The notes: generated from the letters alone by a model not told the origin. A DNA stretch of 64,000 nucleotides from Hyphomonas oceanitis SCH89 (GCF_000685295.1 NZ_ARYL01000004.1:1-64000); one strand, 5' to 3'; numbered from the stretch's first letter, positions 1 through 8,771 are shown. A program made the numbers and translations.

Positions 1-9
1 GGGAGGTGG

Positions 10-28
10 CTGGCCGCAAAGCGGCCAG
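10..28. other. Perfect 8-bp stem-loop at the window edge
   Basis: CTGGCCGC, a three-base AAA loop, then GCGGCCAG. It is followed by a GGGGCCCC palindrome at 34-41. No T-run follows on either strand, so it is not a convincing intrinsic terminator. It may belong to the 3' end of a gene outside the window. Confidence 0.4.
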
Positions 29-80
29 ACGAAGGGGCCCCTTATCCAACCCCAAACCACCCCGGCGTATAATACGCCCG

Positions 81-458
81 ATGTCGGACTACAGCCTCTT
101 CCGCCCCATGCAGGGCTTGCCATGGTACCTCGTACTGATCTGGCCGGTGATCTATTTCAGAATCCAGCGCCTGATGGACTGGTTCCAAATCAATGGCGCC
201 CCGGGCTCGCAAATGTTCTGGGGCCTCAGCAAAACAGGCCACGCCGTCCTGATCCGTGCATCCGACGATCTATCCGGGCATCGTTCGGGCTGTTTTCTGG
301 CTCCGGTCTCGCCTCGGCTGAGACTCGCCCTAACCGACGAAACAATCAGCCCGTGTCCCCTGCGCAGGCAGGGGCGCGGGCGTGCGCCTGGCCGGAATTC
401 GCCGCCCCTGCCTGCGCAGGGGACACGGGCTTACTTGCTGCCGCTGCCGCATACCTGA
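81..458 (+). CDS. Doubtful small membrane protein with repeat-encoded tail
   Basis: I do not recognise this 125-residue reading frame. Residues 13-28 form one hydrophobic segment (LPWYLVLIWPVIYFRI), followed by a basic and aromatic stretch, so the first 70 residues look like a small single-pass membrane protein. From about residue 90 the frame runs through the 29-bp inverted repeat at 348-431, and the translated tail there is low-complexity Pro/Arg. If the gene is real, the repeat has probably replaced or extended its original C terminus. No clear ribosome binding site precedes the ATG, although a TATAAT lies at 67-72. The next gene, mnmA, converges on it. Confidence 0.3.
   Translation: MSDYSLFRPMQGLPWYLVLIWPVIYFRIQRLMDWFQINGAPGSQMFWGLSKTGHAVLIRASDDLSGHRSGCFLAPVSPRLRLALTDETISPCPLRRQGRGRAPGRNSPPLPAQGTRAYLLPLPHT
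348..431. repeat. 29-bp perfect inverted repeat (REP/BIME-like element)
   Basis: The left arm (348-376) and right arm (403-431) are exact reverse complements over 29 bp with a 26-nt GC-rich spacer. Each arm contains the core CCCCTGCGCAGGCAGGGG, itself nearly palindromic. This is the architecture of paired REP-type elements. It lies in the poorly coding stretch downstream of mnmA. Confidence 0.8.
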
Positions 459-528
459 CCCGGAACTAGCTCCCGAAAAACAGCCACCACCCCGCAAGCG
501 CCCTCACAGGCGCCGCACGCGCAGCGAC

Positions 529-1713
529 TTAAGCCGCCACGACCCGCTCATCTGCCGGTATGGCCTTCAGGATGAACCCGCCGCCGAGGATTTGTGTCCC
601 GCCCGTCGGATCATAAAGAACCGCCGCCTGACCGCGCGCCACGCCTTCTTCCGGCTCATCAAACCAGATCACCGGAATATCGCCCTGCCAGCCAAGCCTG
701 CCCATCACGGGCGGCCGCGTTGACCGCACACGCACCAATACGGGCGCGCCGGCATCTGCCGCAGATTCCAAGCTTCCGGCGCCAAGCCAGTTCAGTTCTT
801 CCAGCAACAGGCCGGAGGTCATCAGCGCCTCGCGTGGCCCGACAACAACCCGCCGGTTCGGCGCATCAATCTTGACCACGAACAAGGGCTCACCCACGGC
901 CACGTTCAGTCCGCGCCGCTGACCGATCGTGTAATGAATAACGCCCTCGTGCTGTCCAAGCACGCGGCCATCAAGGTGCACGATATCGCCGCCGCGTCCC
1001 GAGCCGGGCCGCAGCTTCTCCACCACTTTCGCGTAGGAGCCTTCCGGCACGAAACAAATGTCCTGGCTGTCGGGCTTGGCCGCGACCGGCAGGTTGAACG
1101 CGTCGGCCAGTTCGCGCACTTCCGTCTTCGGCAGGCCGCCGAGCGGGAAGCGGATATAGTCCAGCTGCTCGCGCGTCGTGGCGAACAGGAAGTATGACTG
1201 GTCACGGCTCGCGTCTGCTGCGCGGTGCAGCTCCGGCCCGGCTTCGCCATCCGTACGCCGAATATAGTGGCCCGTTGCAAGGCAATCAGCGCCAAGCTCC
1301 TTCGCGGTGCGAAGCAGGTCCGAGAACTTGACGGTCTGGTTACAACGGATGCACGGGATCGGCGTCGACCCGGCAAGATAGGTGTCGGCGAAATCTTCCA
1401 TCACCTGCTCGCGGAAACGGCTTTCATAATCCAGCACATAGTGCGGAATACCGATCTGGTCGGCCACATTGCGCGCGTCATGGATATCCTGGCCCGCGCA
1501 GCAGGCGCCCTTCTTCTCTATGGCGGCGCCATGATCGTAGAGCTGTAGCGTGATACCGATCACGTCATAACCCTCGGCCTTCAGCATCGCAGCCACAACA
1601 GAGCTGTCGACCCCGCCCGACATGGCGGCGACAACCCGCGTATCAGCGGGGCTTTTCGCAAATCCGAGAGAGTTCACGCCGCCCGTCCAGGCAGCGGTTT
1701 TGGTATCTGTCAT
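529..1713 (-). CDS. mnmA: tRNA-specific 2-thiouridylase MnmA
   Basis: MnmA adenylates and thiolates U34 of Glu, Gln and Lys tRNAs to give the 2-thio part of mnm5s2U, in the cytosol, using sulfur relayed from a cysteine desulfurase. The 394-residue protein has the PP-loop SGGVDSS at residues 32-38. The likely catalytic cysteine is C124 in CIRCN, and its partner is C220 in [17 protein letters not shown] motif lies at 171-176. The length fits the family, with a slightly long N terminus of about 25 residues before the PP-loop. It is the last gene of a long minus-strand run and begins 86 bp after copB ends. The inverted repeat at 348-431 lies downstream of its stop. Confidence 0.95.
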   Translation of the reverse strand: MTDTKTAAWTGGVNSLGFAKSPADTRVVAAMSGGVDSSVVAAMLKAEGYDVIGITLQLYDHGAAIEKKGACCAGQDIHDARNVADQIGIPHYVLDYESRFREQVMEDFADTYLAGSTPIPCIRCNQTVKFSDLLRTAKELGADCLATGHYIRRTDGEAGPELHRAADASRDQSYFLFATTREQLDYIRFPLGGLPKTEVRELADAFNLPVAAKPDSQDICFVPEGSYAKVVEKLRPGSGRGGDIVHLDGRVLGQHEGVIHYTIGQRRGLNVAVGEPLFVVKIDAPNRRVVVGPREALMTSGLLLEELNWLGAGSLESAADAGAPVLVRVRSTRPPVMGRLGWQGDIPVIWFDEPEEGVARGQAAVLYDPTGGTQILGGGFILKAIPADERVVAA

Positions 1714-1799
1714 CTCATACTCCCACCGGGTTCAAGGCCCGGAGCAGCTTCAGGAACGGCGCATATAGCGCGGGATCGCGGAAATTGCGAGGGCTGACC

Positions 1800-2585
1800 T
1801 CAGAACCAGGCCCGGACACCCGCCACGAAGACTGCGCGATCAGTGTCCTCGCCTGCCGCCTCAAGATAGTCTGCCGTCCCGCCAAAGCTGCCCTGCCATT
1901 CAACGCCGACATAGGGCGCAAACTCGCGAATGAATTCATAGCGCAGGCGCAAACCCGCATTGAAGCTGGTCAGACCCGAGCCGGTTTCGAGTTCAGGAAT
2001 TTCCTGAGCCGAAAGCTCCGCTTCCACGCGCGGCTGAAGGATCAGGCGCTGGGTGAGGCGGAATTCATACTCCGCCTCCATGCGCGCCGTCACGTCGCCC
2101 TCGCTGCTCAGGAAAGCTGCGGCATCCACTTCAAACCAGTAGGGCGCGAGACCCTGAATGCCGAGCACGGCATGCGTGCGCCCCTTCGGCTCAAGATCGT
2201 AACGCACGCCGCCCTGAAAATCGAAATAGGGTGAGATGGCCCGCGACCAGAGTGCCTGAACCTCAGCCTCTTCAAGCTCGTCACTCTCCAGAGAATAGTC
2301 GCCCTCACTCTTGATCCAGAGCTTGTTCACGTCGCCGCCATACCAGGCATTTCCTTCCCAGACGAGCGTGTCGCCTTCGTCAGATGATTGCACTTCCAGC
2401 CTGTCAGCCATGACATAGAACTGGCGCGTATCGCCATGATGGTCGAGCACATGATGGCGCGCGTGAGCCATTTCATCGGCATCGAAATACTGATCTGCCA
2501 TGGACCAGGGCGGCGAGGACTCTTCAGCGAAGACAGGTGCCGACGCTGAAACAGCAAAGATAAAAAGCGCCAGAGTACGGATCAT
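1800..2585 (-). CDS. copB: Copper resistance protein B, outer-membrane type
   Basis: CopB/PcoB proteins are predicted outer-membrane beta-barrels that act with the periplasmic oxidase CopA in copper tolerance. The 261-residue protein starts with a Sec signal peptide (about residues 1-20, ending VFA). A short acidic, His-containing segment follows (HARHHVLDHHGD, about 42-53). The remainder shows alternating aromatic and charged strands typical of a barrel and ends in a terminal Trp-Phe, a common outer-membrane assembly signal. Its ATG overlaps the copA stop by four bases, so the two are translationally coupled. It lacks the long Met-rich N-terminal repeat of some PcoB proteins, so metal binding may rest mainly on CopA. 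Confidence 0.9.
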   Translation of the reverse strand: MIRTLALFIFAVSASAPVFAEESSPPWSMADQYFDADEMAHARHHVLDHHGDTRQFYVMADRLEVQSSDEGDTLVWEGNAWYGGDVNKLWIKSEGDYSLESDELEEAEVQALWSRAISPYFDFQGGVRYDLEPKGRTHAVLGIQGLAPYWFEVDAAAFLSSEGDVTARMEAEYEFRLTQRLILQPRVEAELSAQEIPELETGSGLTSFNAGLRLRYEFIREFAPYVGVEWQGSFGGTADYLEAAGEDTDRAVFVAGVRAWF

Positions 2586-4525
2586 CGCTTCATGTCCTCT
2601 TCGCTCATGGCATCATGATCCATTTTGGAGTGGTCCATCTTCGAATGATCCACCTCACCCTGAGGCATGGATGAATGATCCATGGTGGAATGATCCACCA
2701 TCTCATGCCCCTGATGATCCGCCATCGGCATCGCCTCTGCCGGCAGGATGGTCACGACCTGCATCATCCCCGCTGCCATGTGGTAAAGCAGGTGGCAGTG
2801 GAACGCCCAGTCGCCGACATGTTCGGCAGTGATATCCACAGACACCTTGTCCGCCGGCTTCACGATCACGGTATGCTTGCGTGGCAAGCGGCCGCTCGTT
2901 TCAGCGCCGGGTATGACGAGGTCGAAGAACATGCCGTGCAGGTGGATCGGGTGAGGCATCATCGTGTCATTGATCAGGGTCAGCCGCACACGCTCGCCCT
3001 CATGAAAGCGGATGGCCTCCGTCACTTCGGAAAACTTCACGCCGTCAAACGACCACATGTAGCGCTCCATATTGCTCGTGAGGTGCACGACAATCTCACG
3101 TCCCGGCGCGCGCGTATCGGGGTTCGGCTCAAGGCTGCGCAACTGGCTATAGGTCATCGTCCGGTGGCCGACATCGTCAAGGCCAATGCCGGGCTCGTCC
3201 AGCCGGCTCATGGGCATGGCCGCAATATTCGCAACGCCCGGACCCGTTTCGATATCGGCCTCCATCGACACCATCTGTACGGCGGGGCCGTGCGGGTCAG
3301 GCATCACGTGGCCCATCGCAGCGTGGTCCATCTTGCTGTGATCCATGGTGACATGATCCATCGCCGCGGGTTCTTCTGCGCCCATCTCCATCTGCCCATG
3401 GCCCATGGCCGCATGGTCCATGCCCATGTCCTTCATCGAGAGCGTTGGCACGGCACGCAGCTGAGGCACAGCGGCCCGCATGCCCGGCTTCGGCCCGAGT
3501 GTCGCAACCGCCTGCCCCGACCGGTCAATCGACTCGGCGACGAACGCGAAGGCCTCGGCGACCTGCGGCGTCACGATGACATCATAAGTCTCCGCCACGC
3601 CCATCTGGAACTCGTCCACTTCGAGCGGCTTCACGTGCTGGCCGTCTGCCTGAACGATTGTCATAGGCAGGCCCGGCATGCGCACATTGAACAGGGTCAT
3701 GGCCGAGCCATTGATGATCCTCAGGCGCACGCGCTCCCCCGGATTGAATACCATGTTGAAATTGTCCGCCGTCGAGCGACCATTGATCAGGTAGGTATAG
3801 GTCGGCGCGCCAACGTCGGCGATATCGCGCGGCGACATGCGCATGGCGCCCCACATGGCCCGGTCGTCCAGCGCTTTGCCGAGCCCTTCTGCCGATACGT
3901 CGTGCAGGAAGTCACCCACGGTGCGCTGCTGGAAATTCTGGCTGTCCGAGTGCTTCTTCAGTTTGGCAAACAAGCGCTCCGGCGCGCCATAGGTCCAGTC
4001 GCCCAACACGAGTACGTACTCGCGGTCATAGTCGACGGGGTCCGCGCCCTTAGGGTCAATGATGATCGGCCCGTAATGGCCGCTCTGCTCCTGCAAGCCC
4101 GAATGGGAATGGTACCAATAGGTGCCGTTCTGCGGCACGGCATATTTATAGCTGAACGTCTCGCCCGGCCTGATGCCAGGGAAGGACACACCCGGTACAC
4201 CGTCCATCTGGAAGGGCACGAGCAGGCCGTGCCAGTGGATTGATGTGTCCACATCCAGCGTGTTGGACACGTTGAGCTTAATCTCGTCGCCCTCACGGAA
4301 GCGCAACAGCGGTCCCGGCACAGAGCCGTTGACGCCGGTTGCTTCCGTCGCGCGCCCATTGATGCGGACAGGAAACTTGCCGACCGTCAGGTCGAACTGG
4401 TTGCCTCGCAGCATGGGAATGCCGAAATTGCCTTCACCGGACGTGCGCGCCCAGGCGGGGGCTGCAATGGCGCCAGTGGCCATTCCGGCAGCAGTGTATT
4501 GCAGAAAACGGCGTCGATTGAACAT
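2582..4525 (-). CDS. copA: Multicopper oxidase CopA (copper resistance)
   Basis: This is a periplasmic multicopper oxidase of the CopA/PcoA type, 647 residues, which oxidises Cu(I) and sequesters copper. The ATG at 4525 was chosen because it gives a Tat signal (NRRRFLQ at residues 3-9) and has GAGG about nine bases upstream. Copper-ligand motifs are HWHG near residue 97, HSH near 140, HPIHLHG near 525 and HCHLLYHM near 576. Between the second and third cupredoxin domains, and again at the C terminus, are runs of MDH/MGH repeats that probably bind copper. It is the first gene of copAB. A promoter and a CsoR-type palindrome lie immediately upstream. Confidence 0.95.
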   Translation of the reverse strand: MFNRRRFLQYTAAGMATGAIAAPAWARTSGEGNFGIPMLRGNQFDLTVGKFPVRINGRATEATGVNGSVPGPLLRFREGDEIKLNVSNTLDVDTSIHWHGLLVPFQMDGVPGVSFPGIRPGETFSYKYAVPQNGTYWYHSHSGLQEQSGHYGPIIIDPKGADPVDYDREYVLVLGDWTYGAPERLFAKLKKHSDSQNFQQRTVGDFLHDVSAEGLGKALDDRAMWGAMRMSPRDIADVGAPTYTYLINGRSTADNFNMVFNPGERVRLRIINGSAMTLFNVRMPGLPMTIVQADGQHVKPLEVDEFQMGVAETYDVIVTPQVAEAFAFVAESIDRSGQAVATLGPKPGMRAAVPQLRAVPTLSMKDMGMDHAAMGHGQMEMGAEEPAAMDHVTMDHSKMDHAAMGHVMPDPHGPAVQMVSMEADIETGPGVANIAAMPMSRLDEPGIGLDDVGHRTMTYSQLRSLEPNPDTRAPGREIVVHLTSNMERYMWSFDGVKFSEVTEAIRFHEGERVRLTLINDTMMPHPIHLHGMFFDLVIPGAETSGRLPRKHTVIVKPADKVSVDITAEHVGDWAFHCHLLYHMAAGMMQVVTILPAEAMPMADHQGHEMVDHSTMDHSSMPQGEVDHSKMDHSKMDHDAMSEEDMKR

Positions 4526-4562
4526 GGGCAGCCTCGAGCGGTCAGGAATCGGGATTCCCTCC

Positions 4563-4591
4563 CATATAGAGTGATTACCCGTGACCGGCAA
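4563..4591 (-). promoter_or_regulatory. Candidate copA promoter
   Basis: On the minus strand TTGCCG (4591-4586) and TATATG (4568-4563) are separated by 17 bases, placing a start site about 30 bases upstream of the copA ATG. The boxes match the sigma-70 consensus only partly (4/6 each), but the spacing is ideal and the operator at 4594-4610 adjoins the -35 box. Confidence 0.45.
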
Positions 4592-4593
4592 AG

Positions 4594-4610
4594 ATACCCT
4601 GCAGGGGTAT
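4594..4610. promoter_or_regulatory. CsoR-like copper operator palindrome
   Basis: ATACCC-TGCAG-GGGTAT has perfect six-base arms around a five-base centre. CsoR/RcnR-family metal-sensing repressors use operators of the TACCC...GGGTA kind. It sits directly upstream of the putative copA -35 box in the 103-bp gap between the SulP gene and copA. No regulator gene of that family lies in the window, so the assignment rests on sequence and position. Confidence 0.5.
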
Positions 4611-4628
4611 TTGGTCACATAGCAGTGA

Positions 4629-6281
4629 TCAGTGGCCGCCGCCAAAGACGCCGGTCCGGACATTGTAGTCCACCGCCAGCGCATAGTCCGGATCATCGTC
4701 TTCCTCGATCATCAGCTGGCCGGCCCGTTTTAGCAACTTGTGACAGTCATGGCTGAGGTGGCGCAGCCGCAGGGTCTTGCCCTCGGCCTGATAACGGGCT
4801 GCGAGATCCTCGATGGCCTGTAGGGCGGACTGGTCGACCACCCGGCTGCGCCGGAAGTCGACGATCACGACATCCGGGTCGGTTGCCGGGTGGAAGAGAT
4901 CAGCGAAGCTGTCTGTCGAGCCGAAGAAGAGTGGGCCTTCGATCTCGTAGACATGTGCGCCGGGCGTCCGGACACTGTCGCGTTCGATGACATGGATGCG
5001 CCGGGCATTGTTCCAGGCATAAGCCAGTGCCGAGACGATGACGCCGACCACGACGGCTGTCGCGAGATCATAGGCAACGGTCACACCGGTCACGAGCACG
5101 ATGACGAACGCATCCATCAGCGGGATACGCGTCATGATGCGAAGGCTCTGCCAGGCGAAGGTGCCGATCACGACCATGAACATCACGCCGACCAAGGCTG
5201 CGAGCGGGATGCGCTCGATCAGGCTGGAGCCGACCAGGATGAAGGCGAGCAGGAAGAGCGCAGCGGAAACACCCGATAGGCGCGTACGCCCACCAGATTT
5301 CACGTTGATCATCGACTGGCCGATCATCGCGCAGCCGCCCATCCCGCCGAAAAAGCCGGTGACGACATTGGCCGTGCCCTGCGCCAGGCATTCCTGCGAG
5401 GCGCCGCCGCGCTTGCCGGTAATCTCGCCGACAAGGTTTAGCGTCAGCAGGCTCTCGATCAGGCCGATGGCGGCGAGGATCAGCGCATACGGGAAGATAA
5501 TTTCAAGTGTCTCGAACGTCAGCGGCACAGTGGGAACAGCAAAAGGCGGCAGGCCGCCCTGCACGGAGGCAAGGTCGCCTACGGTGGGCACATTGAGACC
5601 AAAGCCGATGACGATGCCCGCGACAATGCCGATACCGGCAAGCGGCGCCGGAATGATCTTGGTCAGTTTCGGCATGCCCCATATGATCGCCATGGTCAGT
5701 GCGGTGAGACCCAGCATGATAACCAGCGGCGCGCCGTTCATCCATTGTCCCCCGGCAAAGCCGTGACCCGCCGCCTCGCCCGTTCCCGGCACCTTGAACT
5801 GGCCAAGCTGGGCCAGGAAGATCACGATGGCGAGCCCGTTGACGAAACCAAGCATGACCGGATGCGGCACGAGGCGCATGAACTTGCCGAGCTTGAAGAT
5901 GCCAGCGAGCAATTGAAGCACGCCCATCAGAACGACGGTCGCGAACAGGTATTGCGCACCCATGTCGCCCACGCGCGGATCGTGCACCAACCCGACCATG
6001 ACGACCGCCAGTGCGCCGGTTGCGCCGGAGATCATCCCCGGACGACCGCCGAAAAGTGCCGTAATCAAGCCGACGATAAACGCAGCATACAGGCCAACCA
6101 GCGGCGCAACGCCTGCCACGAAGGCGAAGGCCACGGCCTCTGGCACGAGTGCCAAGGCGACGGTCAGGCCAGCCAGAAGTTCGGTCTTTACGCGCATGGG
6201 TGTCATGGCCGACAGGCCATTGCCTGCCCAGTCGGCACGCGAGATGCGATCGGCAAATGCCGCGAATGTCGATTTCACCAT
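4629..6281 (-). CDS. SulP-family inorganic anion transporter with STAS domain
   Basis: This is a 550-residue inner-membrane permease of the SulP/SLC26 family, which carries sulfate, bicarbonate or other small anions. After a short N-terminal segment come the conserved first helices (VALALVPEAVAFAF, about residues 41-54) and roughly 11-12 hydrophobic segments up to residue 425. A C-terminal STAS domain follows (about 440-540, with VVIVDFRRSRVVDQSAL). The substrate cannot be decided from sequence. No Na+-binding evidence or carbonic anhydrase neighbour points to bicarbonate. It lies 103 bp upstream of copA on the same strand, but the operator in that gap suggests separate control. An internal ATG (about codon 26) is an alternative start. 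Confidence 0.9.
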   Translation of the reverse strand: MVKSTFAAFADRISRADWAGNGLSAMTPMRVKTELLAGLTVALALVPEAVAFAFVAGVAPLVGLYAAFIVGLITALFGGRPGMISGATGALAVVMVGLVHDPRVGDMGAQYLFATVVLMGVLQLLAGIFKLGKFMRLVPHPVMLGFVNGLAIVIFLAQLGQFKVPGTGEAAGHGFAGGQWMNGAPLVIMLGLTALTMAIIWGMPKLTKIIPAPLAGIGIVAGIVIGFGLNVPTVGDLASVQGGLPPFAVPTVPLTFETLEIIFPYALILAAIGLIESLLTLNLVGEITGKRGGASQECLAQGTANVVTGFFGGMGGCAMIGQSMINVKSGGRTRLSGVSAALFLLAFILVGSSLIERIPLAALVGVMFMVVIGTFAWQSLRIMTRIPLMDAFVIVLVTGVTVAYDLATAVVVGVIVSALAYAWNNARRIHVIERDSVRTPGAHVYEIEGPLFFGSTDSFADLFHPATDPDVVIVDFRRSRVVDQSALQAIEDLAARYQAEGKTLRLRHLSHDCHKLLKRAGQLMIEEDDDPDYALAVDYNVRTGVFGGGH

Positions 6282-6372
6282 GTCTGGGGCCTGCCTGTGT
6301 GTTTCAGCCGTAAGGAGGTGTGCCCCTCATACAGGCATCATGTGGCATTGCAACGATGGGGCTGAGGGCAGT

Positions 6373-7215
6373 TCAGGCCGCTGAAGCGGCTGCGTTGGCT
6401 GTTCCCGCAGCGACCCAGGCGCCGCGGAAGTCCCTTGCCGGCTCAAGCTTTTCGGTCAAACCGATCAGGCCTTCGCCCTGCCCCAGCAGAATGAGACCGC
6501 CCGGCATGAGCTGGTGGGCGAGGTTGTCGATAACGGAAACCCGCGCCGAACGCGCCATCCCCGACAACACGTTACGGCAGATGATGACGTCGAACTTGCC
6601 GAGGCCGGCAGCACTTTCCAGCAGGTTGTGCTGGCGGAAGCTGACATGACCCCGGAGGGCTTCACTGGCTTCCCACTGCCCGGTCTCAAGACGGGTGAAA
6701 TGCTTGGTCAGGCGGTGTATCGAGAGGCCCTTCTGGATGTCATAATGGCCGTAGCGGCTGATCCGGGCTTTCTCCGTCGAGACTTTGCAAATGTCAGTCG
6801 AGAGGATTTCGATCTTGGCGCCGCGAAGGGCCGCCGGCAGTTCGTCTTCCAGCAGGATGGACAGCGAATAGGCTTCCTGACCGGTCGAGCCGCCTGCAAA
6901 CCAGATTTTCAGGCGTCCAGTGTTCGAGGCCTTCAGGCGCGCAGGCAGCACCTCGGCGAGTACACGCTGCAGCGTTTCGCGCTCGCGAAAGAAGCGCGTG
7001 TCCTTCGACACAAGGGCGGCGGCAATTTCAGAGATGAAGGCGGGATTGGCGCGGGATTTTATGCAATGGACCAGATCTTCCATCGATCCGAAGCCTTCGC
7101 GGCGCGCGATCGGCGCCAGACGGGCCTCGATAAGGTAGGCCTTGGATTTAGGAATCGACGTGCCGGCCCCCTTCAGGGCCAGATCCGCCAATTCGTTAAA
7201 CACCTCGTCCTGCAT
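6373..7215 (-). CDS. cheR: CheR-type protein-glutamate O-methyltransferase
   Basis: CheR methylates glutamates of chemoreceptors using S-adenosylmethionine. The 280-residue protein has the N-terminal helical CheR domain (about residues 1-65), then TRFFRE near residue 73. The SAM motif AGGSTGQEAYSL lies near 107, STDI near 138, and the CRNVLSGM motif near 213. The usual Cys and Glu of A-G-C-S-T-G-E-E are Gly and Gln here, so catalytic strength is uncertain. It lies downstream of a receiver protein and chpT. A cheR/cheY pair beside chpT also occurs in Caulobacter, so a link to cell-cycle or polar signalling is plausible. No receptor, CheA or CheW gene is nearby. Confidence 0.9.
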   Translation of the reverse strand: MQDEVFNELADLALKGAGTSIPKSKAYLIEARLAPIARREGFGSMEDLVHCIKSRANPAFISEIAAALVSKDTRFFRERETLQRVLAEVLPARLKASNTGRLKIWFAGGSTGQEAYSLSILLEDELPAALRGAKIEILSTDICKVSTEKARISRYGHYDIQKGLSIHRLTKHFTRLETGQWEASEALRGHVSFRQHNLLESAAGLGKFDVIICRNVLSGMARSARVSVIDNLAHQLMPGGLILLGQGEGLIGLTEKLEPARDFRGAWVAAGTANAAASAA

Positions 7216-7286
7216 ATCCCGCTCCGCAACCGGGCTTTTCTAACCCTTAATCCTTACCAATATCGGCGCTTTTATTAAGAAATCTT

Positions 7287-7652
7287 TCAAATAAGGCCGA
7301 CTTCTGCAAACTTGCTTTCAAGAATATCAGCGTCGAACGGCTTCATGATGAACTCATCTGCGCCCGACCGGATCGCTTCATTGATGTGTTCGGCGTCATT
7401 CTCAATAGAGCAAAACACCACGAGCGGTTTCTTGCCGCCCTCTTCCCGGCGCAGGGCACGCAGGAAATCAAGACCGTTCATGACCGGCATGTTCCAGTCC
7501 AGCAGCACGGCATCAGGCATGCTCTCGCGGCAGGCTTTCAGCGCCTCTGCGCCATCACCCGCTTCCCGAACATCGAATTTCAGGTCCTGGATGATACGGG
7601 CGGCGACTTTCCGGACGACGCGTGAGTCATCAACGATCAGGCAGGATTTCAT
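7287..7652 (-). CDS. Single-domain response regulator (CheY-like)
   Basis: The 121 residues form a bare receiver domain with no output domain. Acidic pocket residues D8-D9 (VDDS), phospho-acceptor D52 (LDWNMPVMNG), the switch Ser82 in place of the more common Thr, and invariant K104 (IMKPF) are all present. It should therefore be phosphorylatable. Position between chpT and cheR points to a partner in either the ChpT phosphorelay or a chemotaxis-type pathway. It is not obviously CpdR or DivK by sequence, and the cognate kinase is not in the window. The gap to chpT (7653-7751) contains no other gene. Confidence 0.9.
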   Translation of the reverse strand: MKSCLIVDDSRVVRKVAARIIQDLKFDVREAGDGAEALKACRESMPDAVLLDWNMPVMNGLDFLRALRREEGGKKPLVVFCSIENDAEHINEAIRSGADEFIMKPFDADILESKFAEVGLI

Positions 7653-7751
7653 GGTCTGTCTCCAAAGGCGGGCGAACGCGTCAGGTTAACAGGTGCCCCA
7701 TGAGCGTTAATAAATCGCTGCCGGCGGCTGATAAACCCGGATATCCCGTAT

Positions 7752-8393
7752 TCACCCCTCCGCCCGTATCTGTGTGGCCATGATGATCGCCACGTCGTCG
7801 CCTTGCTTGGCGGTGATTTCACCTTCCAGGCTGTCGCAGATCATCTTGGCAAAAAGTGGCTGGATATTGTCGGGCTTCCAACCGTCTTCCGGTTCAATGC
7901 CCTGAACAGACCGGGCAGCCTCATCCTTGAGCTTCACCCGTTCACCGCGGCTCGAAACCGTCATGGTCATGCCCGCAGCCTCGTTTCGCACGCGTGCGTT
8001 GATAACACCGCCCCGTGGCAGCGTGTCGATGGCCATCATGATCAGGTTCATCAGTAGCCGCGCATGGGAATAGCTGAGGTGGTCGGTCGCAATATCCCAC
8101 TCAATGCTGGGCTTCAGGCCGTGGAGGAAGTTCTCCGTGATCTTCTTGAAGTCGTGCATGTCGGCTGTGCCGGCCTGGAGGCCGAGTGAACCATAGGCGT
8201 AGCGCAGGAACTGGATCGTCGCCGCCGCTTTTCTGGCACTGCTGCGGAGCAATTCCTCGAACTGCTCGTCCATTTCGGAATCGCCCGGTTCATCCAGCAT
8301 CTCGAGGGCGCTGGTGACGCCTGAGACGGGAGACACGAGGTCATGGCAGATACGCGACGCGATGAAGGCTGAAAGCCGTGCAGGATCGATCAT
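7752..8393 (-). CDS. chpT: Histidine phosphotransferase ChpT
   Basis: ChpT is the alphaproteobacterial phosphotransferase that moves phosphate from CckA to CtrA and CpdR and so controls the cell cycle, motility and division. The 213-residue protein has the DHp-like helix with the phosphorylatable H17 in RICHDLVSPVSG and a degenerate ATPase-like second domain lacking a proper ATP-binding box, as expected for ChpT. I chose the ATG at 8393 because the family starts just before the helix. An in-frame start 22 codons upstream adds a non-conserved basic leader. Neither start has a strong ribosome binding site. The cheY-like and cheR genes follow on the same strand. Confidence 0.88.
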   Translation of the reverse strand: MIDPARLSAFIASRICHDLVSPVSGVTSALEMLDEPGDSEMDEQFEELLRSSARKAAATIQFLRYAYGSLGLQAGTADMHDFKKITENFLHGLKPSIEWDIATDHLSYSHARLLMNLIMMAIDTLPRGGVINARVRNEAAGMTMTVSSRGERVKLKDEAARSVQGIEPEDGWKPDNIQPLFAKMICDSLEGEITAKQGDDVAIIMATQIRAEG

Positions 8394-8493
8394 GGAAGGT
8401 CCAGCCCGTTGTTTGAATGCGAATGTCCGCAAAATCGAGTGAGCCGCGCCTCGTGTCAATCAATCGGGTATGAAAGTCTTGCAACAGGCTGCA

Positions 8494-8733
8494 TCAATCC
8501 TCGGGCGTGTCAGGTCGATCGATATCGTCATAGCCATGCTTCGCACTGTGGAAAGATAACAGAAAGAGGCCCGCCGAGAGCGCCAGCGTGAACACACCGC
8601 CAGCGATATAGGCGCCCCAGCCAAGGCCAGTGACTTCGACGCCCATACCCTGCCAGAAAAAGGTCAGCCCCCACAGCACGGCTGCGAGGGCTGCAAAGGC
8701 TATGATGATAACCAAGACCAGCTTGCGGGACAT
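8494..8733 (-). CDS. Small two-helix membrane protein, unknown function
   Basis: This is a 79-residue protein that I do not assign to a named family. Two hydrophobic segments (about residues 5-25 and 35-57) flank a short Gly-rich loop, giving a helical hairpin. The C-terminal 20 residues are polar and acidic (DDIDRPDTPED) and probably cytosolic. The ATG at 8733 was preferred over one ten codons upstream because GGAG lies eight bases before it. It sits 38 bp downstream of ydbL and 100 bp upstream of chpT, so it may be the last gene of the ydbH operon. Confidence 0.6.
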   Translation of the reverse strand: MSRKLVLVIIIAFAALAAVLWGLTFFWQGMGVEVTGLGWGAYIAGGVFTLALSAGLFLLSFHSAKHGYDDIDRPDTPED

Positions 8734-8771
8734 CGGGTTTTCTCCTGTCCCGCCGCCGGGCAAGGGCTACA

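Noticed and set aside
1715-1960. Short minus-strand frame between mnmA and copB ending in [22 protein letters not shown].
   Set aside because: Looks partly protein-like but overlaps copB out of frame and has no binding site or recognisable family; not enough to call a gene or pseudogene.
2675-4243. Long plus-strand open frame opposite copA (522 codons).
   Set aside because: Antisense to a clear multicopper oxidase gene; His/Arg-rich composition typical of a shadow of GC-rich codons.
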